Of a stretch of 64,000 nt of DNA, positions 56,571-64,000 are shown in pieces. Position 1 is the first letter of the stretch. Each line of letters opens with the position of its first letter. A program made the translations under genes and the position numbers. The notes below the pieces were generated by a model. The model saw nothing but the letters and a program-made list of their open reading frames with translations, did no database searches and had not been told where the DNA came from. Source of the stretch: Collinsella sp. (GTDB taxonomy: Bacteria; Actinomycetota; Coriobacteriia; Coriobacteriales; Coriobacteriaceae); contig DXZT01000009.1 in the NCBI GenBank assembly GCA_019419545.1, positions 17,223-81,222 of the forward strand, written 5' to 3'.

Positions 56571-56603
56571 TTGGTGCAAAGTAACCCGACCCCTTTGCAC
56601 CAA
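56571..56603. repeat. Inverted repeat, 11-base arms, with outer second half
   Basis: TTGGTGCAAAG (56571-56581) and CTTTGCACCAA (56593-56603). A partial repeat (CTTGGTGCGATGGGGTCAGG, then GTTTGCACCA) follows to 56638. The unit (GGTGCAAAG and CCGACCCC or TGGGGTCAGG) recalls the 29-bp repeats but is a different sequence. Confidence 0.65.
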
Positions 56604-56643
56604 CTTGGTGCGATGGGGTCAGGCTAGTTTGCACCATAGCAAA

Positions 56644-56676
56644 AAGGGGCAAAGCCGTCTGTCGGCTTTGCCCCTT
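56644..56676 (-). terminator. Terminator of glycerol dehydrogenase copy 2
   Basis: AAGGGGCAAAGCCG with CGGCTTTGCCCCTT, perfect 14-base arms and a five-base loop; on the minus strand TTTTTTG follows. Confidence 0.9.
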
Positions 56677-56688
56677 CTTTAGCTTAAT

Positions 56689-57789
56689 TTACTCATCCAT
56701 GAGATAGTAGTGGCCCAGCGCGTCGGCACCCAGAATGGCGTTTGCGACCATCTCGGGCGTCACCTCAAACGGCATATTGCACATGGTGTCATCGGGCGCG
56801 CAGGCGGCCTCGGCAACAATCATGGCCTGCTCGCGCGTAAGCTCGGCAACGCCAAGTTCCTTCATCGTGACCGGCAGGCCCAGCTCAATGCAGAAGCCCA
56901 GGACTTCCTCGAGTTTCTCAGTCGGAGCATCCTCGAGTACCAGCTGGACGATGGTGCCAAAGGCGACCTTCTCGCCGTGATACATGCCGTGGCACTCGGG
57001 TAGCATCGTCAGGCCGTTGTGGATGGCATGAGCAGCAGCAAGGCCCGAGCTCTCAAAGCCAATGCCCGAAAGCAGCGTATTGGCCTCGATGATATGCTCG
57101 ACGGCAGGCGTGAGCGCACCCTTCTCCAGCGCGACCTTGGCCTTGACGCCATCGGCCATAAGCGTCTCGTAGCAGAGCTTGGCGAGCGCCAGACCGGCCA
57201 TGCCGCCCTTGCCGCCAGCGCAGGTGCCACCGTCGGCATCATGCGTCGCCTGGGCCTCAAAGTAGGTTGCGAGCGCATCGCCCATACCGGAAACCGTCAG
57301 GCGCACCGGGCTCGCCGCGATAACCGTCGTATCCATCAGGACAATGTTGGGGTTTGCCTTAAGGAAGAGATATTTATCGAACTGGCCGTCATCGGTGTAG
57401 AGCACCGAAAGTGCCGAGCACGGTGCATCGGTCGAGGCAATGGTGGGGCAAATGATAACCGGAGACCCCAAGTAGTAGGCGACAGCCTTAGCGGTATCGA
57501 GGATCTTGCCGCCACCGACGCCGGCGATGATGTCGCAGCCGTTGTCGCGAGCGAGCGCAACCAGACGATCGACCTCGCCCTTGGAGCACTCGCCGTTAAA
57601 GTCCTCAAACAACAGCTCAGCCTTAGCCTCGGCAAAGCCGCCCTCGATCTTGGCACCGACGCGCTTCTTGCCCGAAGGCGTCACGATGACGAGGGCCTTA
57701 GCGCCGAGCGGCTCGACATAGGAGCCGAGCTTGGCCAGCTCATCCGGACCCTGGATGTACTTGCTGGGACTATTGAAGATTGCAGCCAT
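56689..57789 (-). CDS. gldA: Glycerol dehydrogenase, copy 2
   Basis: A 366-residue GldA-type enzyme oxidising glycerol to dihydroxyacetone with NAD. IAGVGGGKILDTAKAVAYYL, PTIASTDAPCSALSV, and metal ligands in SGMGDALATYFEAQ (Asp), AAAHAIHNGL (His) and GMYHGEKVAFGT (His). The start at 57789 (MAAIFNSPSKYIQGP) is typical for GldA. It has its own terminator. Together with copy 1 and the alcohol dehydrogenase upstream it forms a run of three group III iron-type dehydrogenases, probably for anaerobic glycerol or ethanol metabolism. Confidence 0.9.
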   Translation of the reverse strand: MAAIFNSPSKYIQGPDELAKLGSYVEPLGAKALVIVTPSGKKRVGAKIEGGFAEAKAELLFEDFNGECSKGEVDRLVALARDNGCDIIAGVGGGKILDTAKAVAYYLGSPVIICPTIASTDAPCSALSVLYTDDGQFDKYLFLKANPNIVLMDTTVIAASPVRLTVSGMGDALATYFEAQATHDADGGTCAGGKGGMAGLALAKLCYETLMADGVKAKVALEKGALTPAVEHIIEANTLLSGIGFESSGLAAAHAIHNGLTMLPECHGMYHGEKVAFGTIVQLVLEDAPTEKLEEVLGFCIELGLPVTMKELGVAELTREQAMIVAEAACAPDDTMCNMPFEVTPEMVANAILGADALGHYYLMDE

Positions 57790-57820
57790 TTTTATCCCAT
57801 TCTCTAATACTTAAAAAGAA

Positions 57821-57852
57821 AGGGGCTCCGTACGGATACGTGCGGAGCCCCT
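57821..57852 (-). terminator. Terminator of the alcohol dehydrogenase
   Basis: AGGGGCTCCG (57821-57830) and CGGAGCCCCT (57843-57852); on the minus strand TTCTTTTTAAG follows. Confidence 0.85.
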
Positions 57853-57873
57853 CGTTACGATAACAAGAGTCGA

Positions 57874-59097
57874 TTAGAAATCGATGTCGGTGTCGTAGTA
57901 GCAGGCCTTGAGAATCTTCTCGAAGTCGGCAGCCTTGGTCTCACGCGGGTTCTCCGGCGTGCAGGCGTCCTGCTCGGCGTTCGCGGCGATCTCGGGCAGC
58001 TTGGCGAGGAACTCCTCCTCGGAAACCATCTGCGGGTTCTCGGCGTCGACCTTCACGCCACCATTTGCGTAATCCTTGATGGACTGCGGAATGTTGAGCT
58101 GGTCGTTGAGGTCGCGGATCTTCTGGACGAGCGCAGCGATGAGCTCCTCGTTGGTCTCGCCGGGAAGGTGCAGGATCTCCTTGGCCACGTAAGCGTAACG
58201 CTCGGCAGCACGCGGGTCCTTGGAGTTCCACTGGATGACCTTGCCCAGGTACATGGCGTTAGCAGCACCGTGGATGATGTGGCCGTTCTCGAAGGCAGCA
58301 CCGGTCTTGTGAGCCATGGAGTGAACGATGCCGAGCAGGCCCGAGGAGAAGGCGATACCGGCGATGCACTGAGCCTCGTGCATGTGCTGACGGGCCTCAT
58401 GGTCGCCAGCATAGGACTTGGGCAGCCACTCGACGATCTCGCGGATGCCGTGCAGAGCGTTGGCGTCGGTGAACATAGAGGCGAAGGTAGAAACGTAGGC
58501 CTCCATGCAGTGGGTCAGAGCATCCATGCCGGTGTGAGCGCACAGCTTGGCGGGCATGGTGTAGGTGAGCTCGGGGTCGACGATGGCGACATCAGGGGTG
58601 ATGTTGAAGTCGGCCAGCGGGTACTTGATGCCCTTGGCGTAGTCGGTGATGACGGAGAAGGCAGTGACCTCGGTAGCGGTACCGGAGGTAGAGGAGATGG
58701 CGCAGAAATGAGCCTTCTGACGCAGCTCAGGGAAGCTGAACGGCTGGATGATGTTATCGAAGGACTCCTCGGGATACTCGTAGAAGACCCACATGGCCTT
58801 AGCGGCATCGATGGGCGAGCCGCCGCCGATGGCGATAATCCAGTCGGGCTCGAACTCGCGCATGGCCTCGGCGCCCTTCATGACCGTCTCGATGGACGGA
58901 TCGGACTCGACGCCCTCGAACAGCTTGACCTCGAAGCCGCCCTCTTTGAGGTCGGCCTCAACGTCCTGCAGGAACCCGCCGCGGCGCATAGAGCTGCCGC
59001 CAGAAACGATGATGGCCTTCTTGCCCTTGAGGTTCTTCACCTCGTGGCGAGCGCCCTCACCAAAGTACAGATCGCGAGGATTGGTAAAACGTCCCAT
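57874..59097 (-). CDS. Iron-containing alcohol dehydrogenase
   Basis: A 407-residue group III alcohol dehydrogenase. I start at ATG 59097 (MGRFTNPRDLYFGEG) behind AGGAGG. GGGSPIDAAKAMWVFYEYP, the SSTSGTATEVTAFSVI segment and metal-binding DALTHCMEAY, GIVHSMAHKTG and NGHIIHGAAN are as expected for butanol/ethanol-type dehydrogenases that reduce aldehydes with NAD(P)H. The 500-base leader without a gene suggests complex regulation. It would dispose of reducing power in fermentation. Confidence 0.9.
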   Translation of the reverse strand: MGRFTNPRDLYFGEGARHEVKNLKGKKAIIVSGGSSMRRGGFLQDVEADLKEGGFEVKLFEGVESDPSIETVMKGAEAMREFEPDWIIAIGGGSPIDAAKAMWVFYEYPEESFDNIIQPFSFPELRQKAHFCAISSTSGTATEVTAFSVITDYAKGIKYPLADFNITPDVAIVDPELTYTMPAKLCAHTGMDALTHCMEAYVSTFASMFTDANALHGIREIVEWLPKSYAGDHEARQHMHEAQCIAGIAFSSGLLGIVHSMAHKTGAAFENGHIIHGAANAMYLGKVIQWNSKDPRAAERYAYVAKEILHLPGETNEELIAALVQKIRDLNDQLNIPQSIKDYANGGVKVDAENPQMVSEEEFLAKLPEIAANAEQDACTPENPRETKAADFEKILKACYYDTDIDF

Positions 59098-59597
59098 ACT
59101 GTGCCTCCTAAACAAGCCCCTCTTAGACTTGCGTATATAACGGAGCACCCGATTGGCTCCGTTAGGACCGTTTTGCGCGTTGCCGGCGATGGCAATGCGC
59201 GATGTCTAAACGTCTCAACGCTCAGACAAACACTATTTTACCGTTCTGGTTGGTCAGTTATTCACCTAAAGCCGACAATGATGAAACGTTTTTTCTATCC
59301 CTGAAGACCCTTGTGGGGCATTCATACTCCCAAGCTGGGCAAACGTTTTATCAAGGTTGACCACATATCCCGGGCAGGACTGTGCCCCTCCAAAATGCGC
59401 CCCGTTCGCCGCCAAAAATCGACCGTTTGCGGCACCGTGATACCACTCAGTCGTCCAAGGTGCCGACATTTGTGCGACATCCGTCTTCGTGGTGCAAAGG
59501 TGCATGTCCAAGTGCGGCACCCCCGGTGTGCCACATGCGGGTAAACTAGAACTTGATATAGAGACATTTGAACCCTAACCGCAGCAAAGGAGGCCCC
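59098..59597. other. 500-base intergenic stretch before the alcohol dehydrogenase
   Basis: No supported gene. Overlapping open frames of 77 and 84 codons on both strands (59266-59544) lack ribosome binding sites and motifs. A short dyad GTGCGGCAC-CCCCG-GTGTGCCAC lies near 59511-59533. Presumably the divergent promoters of the dehydrogenase and of the unknown gene at 59598. Confidence 0.5.
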
Positions 59598-60674
59598 ATG
59601 GCATTCGATCCCATTCAAGAGGATTGCCATCGCCTCGTTCTTGAGGCCTTGCGCCGCGACAATATCCCGCTCACCGACGGTGCCGCCGTAGAGCGTCTGA
59701 TGGAGCAATTCACCCGCAACCCCGCACCGCTCATCGTGCACGATCGCGACCGCGCCGGACATCTGATTGCCAAGGTGGTCGAGGCCGTCGACTACCGCAT
59801 TCCCTTTATCCCCGACGATGCCCAGGCTGAGCAAGAAGAAGCCGCGGCCGAGAACATGCTTCGCGAGGCAGCCGCGCTCGATCCGGCCAACTGGGATGCC
59901 CAGCGCATGCTGACGGCGCTCACCGCCGAATCCAACGAGGAATACGTACAGTATCTGGTGTCCAAGTGCGATGAAGTCGAGCATGACCTGGCGCTCAAGA
60001 TCGCCTCGGCACAGGACCCCTATGAGCGTGAAGCCGCAGGCGACCTAACCCGTCGTCCCTACCTGCGCTGGCTTGCCGCCCTTGCGTCACGCGCCCTCAT
60101 TAGCGGCCGCTATCGCATGTCGCTCGAAGCCGCAAACTGCAGCCTCGACTTTGCCCCCAACGATCCGGCCGGCGTCCGCCACACCGCAATGCTCGCCATG
60201 GCTAAGCTCGAATACCCCGCCGAGGAGCTCAAGCGCTTTCGCTCTGCCCACTCCGTCCCCTATCTCACCAACACGCCGCTACGCCGTCGTCCCAAGGACG
60301 CGGAGCGCGACTTGGACCCATGGACGCTCATCGCGCTGATGAGCGCTGCCTGGCGCGAGCTGGACTACGAGGGTGCCGAGCACTACTTGCGCATCCTTGC
60401 ACGCTCGTGCCCACACGCAGCCGAGGCGCTCTATTTCCAAACCGAGTTTCCCGATGGCGTCTATGCCCGCGTCAACGTGGGCGTGGGCTCCACCGACGAG
60501 CTTGTCCTTGCGCTGTCCGAGGCGACGCCGGTACTGCAAGAGGGCTTGGGCGCCCCCGACAACGCCAGCTTTGCCGCCTGGGTCGCCACCAACGATATCG
60601 TGCGTTCCCAGATTGACGAGCGCATCCTGCGGGCGGCCGAGCAGGGCCTGCCGTTTAAGGGAGGAGACCTCTAA
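59598..60674 (+). CDS. Unknown 358-residue helical protein, paralogue 1
   Basis: ATG 59598 follows AAAGGAGG. The product is cytoplasmic and almost all helical, Ala/Glu-rich, with helical-hairpin repeats (WLAALASRALISGRYRMSLE, AANCSLDFAPNDPAG) of TPR-like character and a central AERDLDPWTLIALMSAAWRE. It is not a family I recognise, though it recalls ST7-type helical-repeat proteins. Overlaps the next gene by one base (TAATG), and both precede the MurT-GatD gene, so a role near cell-wall synthesis is conceivable. The two genes look like distant duplicates. Confidence 0.55.
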   Translation: MAFDPIQEDCHRLVLEALRRDNIPLTDGAAVERLMEQFTRNPAPLIVHDRDRAGHLIAKVVEAVDYRIPFIPDDAQAEQEEAAAENMLREAAALDPANWDAQRMLTALTAESNEEYVQYLVSKCDEVEHDLALKIASAQDPYEREAAGDLTRRPYLRWLAALASRALISGRYRMSLEAANCSLDFAPNDPAGVRHTAMLAMAKLEYPAEELKRFRSAHSVPYLTNTPLRRRPKDAERDLDPWTLIALMSAAWRELDYEGAEHYLRILARSCPHAAEALYFQTEFPDGVYARVNVGVGSTDELVLALSEATPVLQEGLGAPDNASFAAWVATNDIVRSQIDERILRAAEQGLPFKGGDL

Positions 60675-61717
60675 TGGATCCGAGCGTCTACATCCCCGCC
60701 TACCTGGAGCGCGCCTACCTTGCGTCGCACCCCGAACTCACCGATGCAGCACGCGAGCTTGTCCATAACGACGTGAGCGTCAACCCTCATAAGTATGCGC
60801 AGACCGAGCATGCCCAGGCACTGCTGTCCTATGCAGGCGTCCACCGCCACCTGCTCGACGAGCTCCATCGCATCGAGGACATGGGCAGCGACGAGGAGTT
60901 TGAACAGACGCGCAACCACCTGTTCGACGATACGCGCGATGAGCTGCTCAAGATCGTCCGCGTCGACGCGCTGGCCGTCGATGCCCAGCTGCTCGCCATC
61001 ATTTTGGCGGACACGCCCGTCGACGCCTGTCTGGGCGACCTGATGAAACTCGAGGCGACCACGACCGATTACCTGCAGCAAAGCGTGCCCGGGTTCGACA
61101 TGGAGGCCCCGCACTACTGGGCCAACAAGGTGCTGGCAGACGGCGTGACGGCGGCCGATCTCACCGTAAGCGAGCCGGCTCTTATCGGGTGGCTCCACAC
61201 GCTCGAGGCCATCTCGCAGCTGTTCATGGCGAGCGCTCGCTACCGTGCTGCCGCCAACTACGCCCGCCGCGTCCTTAAGGCGGAAGGCTATCCCACCCGA
61301 GCTGCAGGCACCGTGCTACTCGCCCTCGCTCGCCTAGAAGACGAGGACGGCTTTTTTGCCCTGGCCCACCAGCTCGAGGAGCAGATGGGGGCCGATGCCC
61401 TCGAGAACTCCCCCTGGTACCTGCTCGCCCGCACGATCTTGCTGTTCAAAACGAACAAGATGCGCCCGGCGACACGCGCGCTGCGTGAGTTTGCCAACCG
61501 CTGCGAGGGCGGCGCGTTCTTTTTGCTGAACCCCATGTATCAGACGCCGTACCTTCCCTGCCGGCCCGAACCGCACGACCCCTGGGACCTTTCGCATCAG
61601 GCAGTTTGGGAGGCCGACGGCATCATCTCGGATACTCCCGACTTTGCCCCCTGGGCCAGCGCTTGCGAAGACGTATCGCAGCTTGCCCAGGAATTTGCGC
61701 GCCGTTACGGCTTTTAA
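60674..61717 (+). CDS. Unknown 347-residue helical protein, paralogue 2
   Basis: Starts in the stop codon of the previous gene. Similar plan: an Asp/Glu/Leu-rich N-terminal half, then SQLFMASARYRAAANYARRV followed by GYPTRAAGTVLLALARLEDE and a tail with DPWDLSHQAVWEAD. Helical-hairpin repeats, no signal peptide or membrane helix. The shared ARYRAA.NYARR / SGRYRMSLEAANC pattern with paralogue 1 suggests duplication. The MurT-GatD gene starts 45 bases later. Function unknown. Confidence 0.55.
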   Translation: MDPSVYIPAYLERAYLASHPELTDAARELVHNDVSVNPHKYAQTEHAQALLSYAGVHRHLLDELHRIEDMGSDEEFEQTRNHLFDDTRDELLKIVRVDALAVDAQLLAIILADTPVDACLGDLMKLEATTTDYLQQSVPGFDMEAPHYWANKVLADGVTAADLTVSEPALIGWLHTLEAISQLFMASARYRAAANYARRVLKAEGYPTRAAGTVLLALARLEDEDGFFALAHQLEEQMGADALENSPWYLLARTILLFKTNKMRPATRALREFANRCEGGAFFLLNPMYQTPYLPCRPEPHDPWDLSHQAVWEADGIISDTPDFAPWASACEDVSQLAQEFARRYGF

Positions 61718-61762
61718 CGGCGCAAACGCCACGACCATGTCATTCACGTTAGGAACGGCTTC

Positions 61763-63940
61763 ATGAACTTCCGCTCATCTCTCGCCTGCACCTCGAGCGA
61801 TATCGCCCGCTGGGGGCTGCGCTCCGTCCTTAAGCGCCAGGGCGGCGTACTCCCCGGCCGCATCGCCATGAAGATCGACCCCGAGCTGCTAAGCGACCTC
61901 GCGGGCCTTGTCGACCGCAGCGTGGTGATCACCGGCACCAACGGTAAGACCACCACCTCCAACCTCATCGCCGATGCCGTTGCCGCCAGCGGCGCCACCG
62001 TGGTATGCAACCGCGCCGGAAACAACATGGAGCCGGGCGTGGTTGGTGCCCTGCTCGAGGCGCGTGGCAACCTTAAGCGAACCGCCAGCAGCAAGCGCGT
62101 AGGCGTCTTTGAGTGCGACGAGCTCTACACGGTGCGCGTCCTGCCCAAGCTCAAGCCGACCTACTTTGTGCTGCTCAACCTGTTCCGCGACCAGCTGGAC
62201 CGCTACGGTGAGATCGACCACACCCAGGACGTCATCGCCCACGCGCTGGAGCTTTCGCCGACAACGACGCTCATCTATAACGCCGACGATCCGCTGTGCG
62301 CCTCGATCGCCGCGCGCGTCCCCAATATGAGCATCGCCTTTGGCATCGACGGCGCCACGGACACCGAGTCCGATCGCATTAGCGACTCGCGTTTTTGCTC
62401 GCAGTGCAACGCGCCGCTGGAGTATGACTATGTGCAATACGGCCAGCTCGGCGCCTACCATTGCCCCTCGTGCGGTTGGGCACGCCCTGCGCTTGTCCGT
62501 CGCGTGACGGGCGTGGAGCTCGGCTGCGACGGCTACGATTTTGACCTGGTCTTTGGATCTGCGTCCAACGCGGCTGCCGTACACATCGCCACGCGCTACA
62601 ACGGTCTGTACATGGTCTACAACGTTGCCGCCGCATTCTTTGCCGCACATGAGTTGGGCGTGGATACGGCGCACCTGCAGCCCACGCTCGATGCCTACGT
62701 CCCCGCCGGCGGACGCATGGGCCGCTGGAACATTGCCGGCCGCACCGTCGAGGCAAACCTGGCCAAAAATCCCGTGGGCTTCGATCGCCAGATTCAGTCC
62801 ATTAAAACGGCAGGCGGCAGGCTCTGCGCCTTCTTCCTGAACGACAACGACGCCGACGGCCACGATGTCTCGTGGATCTACGACGTCGACTTCGAGCGCA
62901 TCGCCGATACCCCAGGGCTTATCGCCTTTGTCGGGGGTACGCGCGCGCACGATATGCAGGTACGCCTGAAGTACGCCGGCATCGACGCCGCCATCATCTC
63001 GAATATCGAGCAGGCGATCGGCGCCGTGGCAGACGAGGAGGCTGGCGATACTTTCTACGCCGTCGCCAACTACACGGCCTTCCCGCCGCTGGTCAAGGAG
63101 CTCGACGAGCTTAAGGGCGCCGATGCGAGCTCGGTTGCCTCCCACGCCGCAACGCGCGCCAATGGCAGCGCTGTCCCCACCGATATTGCGCCGGTCGAGC
63201 TCTCGCGCCCCCTGCGCATCGTCTACCTGTATCCCGATGCCCTCAACCTCTATGGTGACGGCGGCAACGTCATTGCCCTCGAGCGCCGCTGCGCCTGGCG
63301 CGGCATTCCCGTGCGTGTGGACGAGGTCCGCATGGGCGAGTCGCTCGATCTCGCCGACGCCGACATCGTTATGATGGGCGGTGGCTCTGACCGCGACCAG
63401 CTTGCCGTGGCACACGAGCTGCTCGCTCAAAAAGACAAGGTCGCGGCCTATGTTGAGGATGGCGGCTCGCTGCTCGCCATCTGCGGCAGCTATCAGCTGC
63501 TCGGCCGTTCGTACTATATGGGTGAGAATCGCATCGAGGGCCTGGGTGTCATTGCCGCCGAGACCGTGCGCGGCTCCGACCGCCTGATCGGCAACGTCGC
63601 CGTCAAGACCGACCTGGCACCCGAGCCCTTTGTGGGATTCGAGAACCACGGCGGCCGCACTCTGCTCGATGCGGAGGCCACGCCGTTCGGAACGTCCGTC
63701 GTCACGGGCACCGGCAACAACGGCGACGATGGCTTTGAGGGTCTCATCTACAAGGGTGTCATCGGCACGTACCTGCATGGCCCGGCGCTGCCCAAGAACC
63801 CCGAACTCGCCGACTGGCTCATCGCGCACGCCCTCGAGCGCCGTGGCGACACACAGGCCGCCGCCCTGCTGCCGCTCAAACCCCTCGACGACACCTACGA
63901 GCACGCCGCCCACGACGCCGCCATGAAGCTCCTCCCCTAA
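61763..63940 (+). CDS. murT-gatD: Single-chain MurT-GatD lipid II amidation enzyme
   Basis: A 725-residue fusion. Residues 1-460 match MurT: the Mur-ligase P-loop TGTNGKTTTSN (57-67), FECDELY, a four-cysteine zinc ribbon (Cys212, Cys215, Cys234, Cys237) and a DUF1727-type C-terminal domain with GRMGRWNIAGR. From about residue 480 comes a GatD-type glutamine amidotransferase: IVYLYPDALNLYGDGGN, nucleophile Cys574 (AICGSYQLLG), His672 (YLHGPALPKNPEL). In Staphylococcus and Streptococcus, MurT and GatD are separate genes whose proteins form a complex that amidates the D-Glu of lipid II. Here they are joined, guaranteeing a 1:1 ratio. ATG 61763, after AGGAACGG. Confidence 0.9.
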   Translation: MNFRSSLACTSSDIARWGLRSVLKRQGGVLPGRIAMKIDPELLSDLAGLVDRSVVITGTNGKTTTSNLIADAVAASGATVVCNRAGNNMEPGVVGALLEARGNLKRTASSKRVGVFECDELYTVRVLPKLKPTYFVLLNLFRDQLDRYGEIDHTQDVIAHALELSPTTTLIYNADDPLCASIAARVPNMSIAFGIDGATDTESDRISDSRFCSQCNAPLEYDYVQYGQLGAYHCPSCGWARPALVRRVTGVELGCDGYDFDLVFGSASNAAAVHIATRYNGLYMVYNVAAAFFAAHELGVDTAHLQPTLDAYVPAGGRMGRWNIAGRTVEANLAKNPVGFDRQIQSIKTAGGRLCAFFLNDNDADGHDVSWIYDVDFERIADTPGLIAFVGGTRAHDMQVRLKYAGIDAAIISNIEQAIGAVADEEAGDTFYAVANYTAFPPLVKELDELKGADASSVASHAATRANGSAVPTDIAPVELSRPLRIVYLYPDALNLYGDGGNVIALERRCAWRGIPVRVDEVRMGESLDLADADIVMMGGGSDRDQLAVAHELLAQKDKVAAYVEDGGSLLAICGSYQLLGRSYYMGENRIEGLGVIAAETVRGSDRLIGNVAVKTDLAPEPFVGFENHGGRTLLDAEATPFGTSVVTGTGNNGDDGFEGLIYKGVIGTYLHGPALPKNPELADWLIAHALERRGDTQAAALLPLKPLDDTYEHAAHDAAMKLLP

Positions 63941-64000
63941 CGCCCAACCACCACAAAGGGGACAGTGAACTGCCTCCCATTTCTTGGACATCGGGAAATG
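63941..64000. other. Window end, no gene
   Basis: Sixty bases after the MurT-GatD stop. CACAAAGGGGACAGTGAACT is reminiscent of the CAAAGGGAC core of the 29-bp repeats but no second arm is visible before the window ends. Confidence 0.4.

Noticed and set aside
61889..63991. A 700-codon antisense open frame over the MurT-GatD gene
   Set aside because: Low-complexity Val/Gly/Asp product, no ribosome binding site, and the opposite strand has two full enzyme domains.

Overview
The window looks like a stretch of chromosome from a high-GC, Gram-positive gut actinobacterium of the Coriobacteriia, most likely Collinsella or a close relative. The evidence is GC-rich codon use, AGGAGG-type ribosome binding sites, a LAGTG-type cell-wall sorting signal, MurT/GatD peptidoglycan amidation and anaerobic redox genes. 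The genus is an inference; there is no rRNA or marker gene here to prove it.

Layout. 0-5.5 kb: a lipoprotein solute-binding protein coupled to a truncated membrane protein, a PatB/MalY-type C-S lyase, a TrmO-like tRNA methyltransferase, an HTH/zinc-ribbon/TipAS regulator, a glutaredoxin, then an AT-rich patch with a ribbon-helix-helix protein between two copies of a hairpin element. 5.7-8.6 kb: tRNA-dihydrouridine synthase and small membrane proteins, one gene broken at an A8 tract. 8.6-14.7 kb: an agmatine-deiminase-like enzyme, an atypical carbamoyltransferase and two paralogous MFS carriers around a TetR regulator, with matching operator motifs in front of both transcription units. 14.8-22.3 kb: a 1084-residue ABC ATPase-permease fusion, then a thiol-redox operon (a 48-residue CXXC protein, a NapH-like ferredoxin, a TlpA-like lipoprotein) divergent from a two-component system. 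22.3-30.3 kb: a stand-alone GMP synthetase ATPase subunit, a LuxR-type regulator, a 1455-residue wall-anchored protein and a frameshifted lipoprotein gene. 30.8-35.7 kb: a divergent type II topoisomerase pair and a flavin reductase.

35.8-48.9 kb is an accessory island ending at the 3' end of a full-length guaA, a known integration hotspot. It holds a ~730-bp direct repeat at both ends of its first 10 kb, gene fragments (methyltransferase, XRE regulator, FMN reductase), an alpha-L-rhamnosidase, two TetR/MerR switches, three methyltransferases and a tandem of three sirtuin-like proteins. Two of the three carry Gln in place of the catalytic His, as in ADP-ribosylating class M sirtuins; the middle one has lost both the His and the zinc cysteines. 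This triplet is the best candidate for an undescribed system.

48.9-64 kb is again core-like: guaA, L-asparaginase, an XRE repressor with a perfect 24-bp operator, YchF, a multi-cluster ferredoxin, two glycerol-dehydrogenase paralogues and an iron alcohol dehydrogenase, two tandem unknown paralogues, and a single-chain MurT-GatD fusion. A 29-bp palindromic repeat (TGYGACAAAGG type) occurs five times in the first 22 kb and was not seen afterwards.
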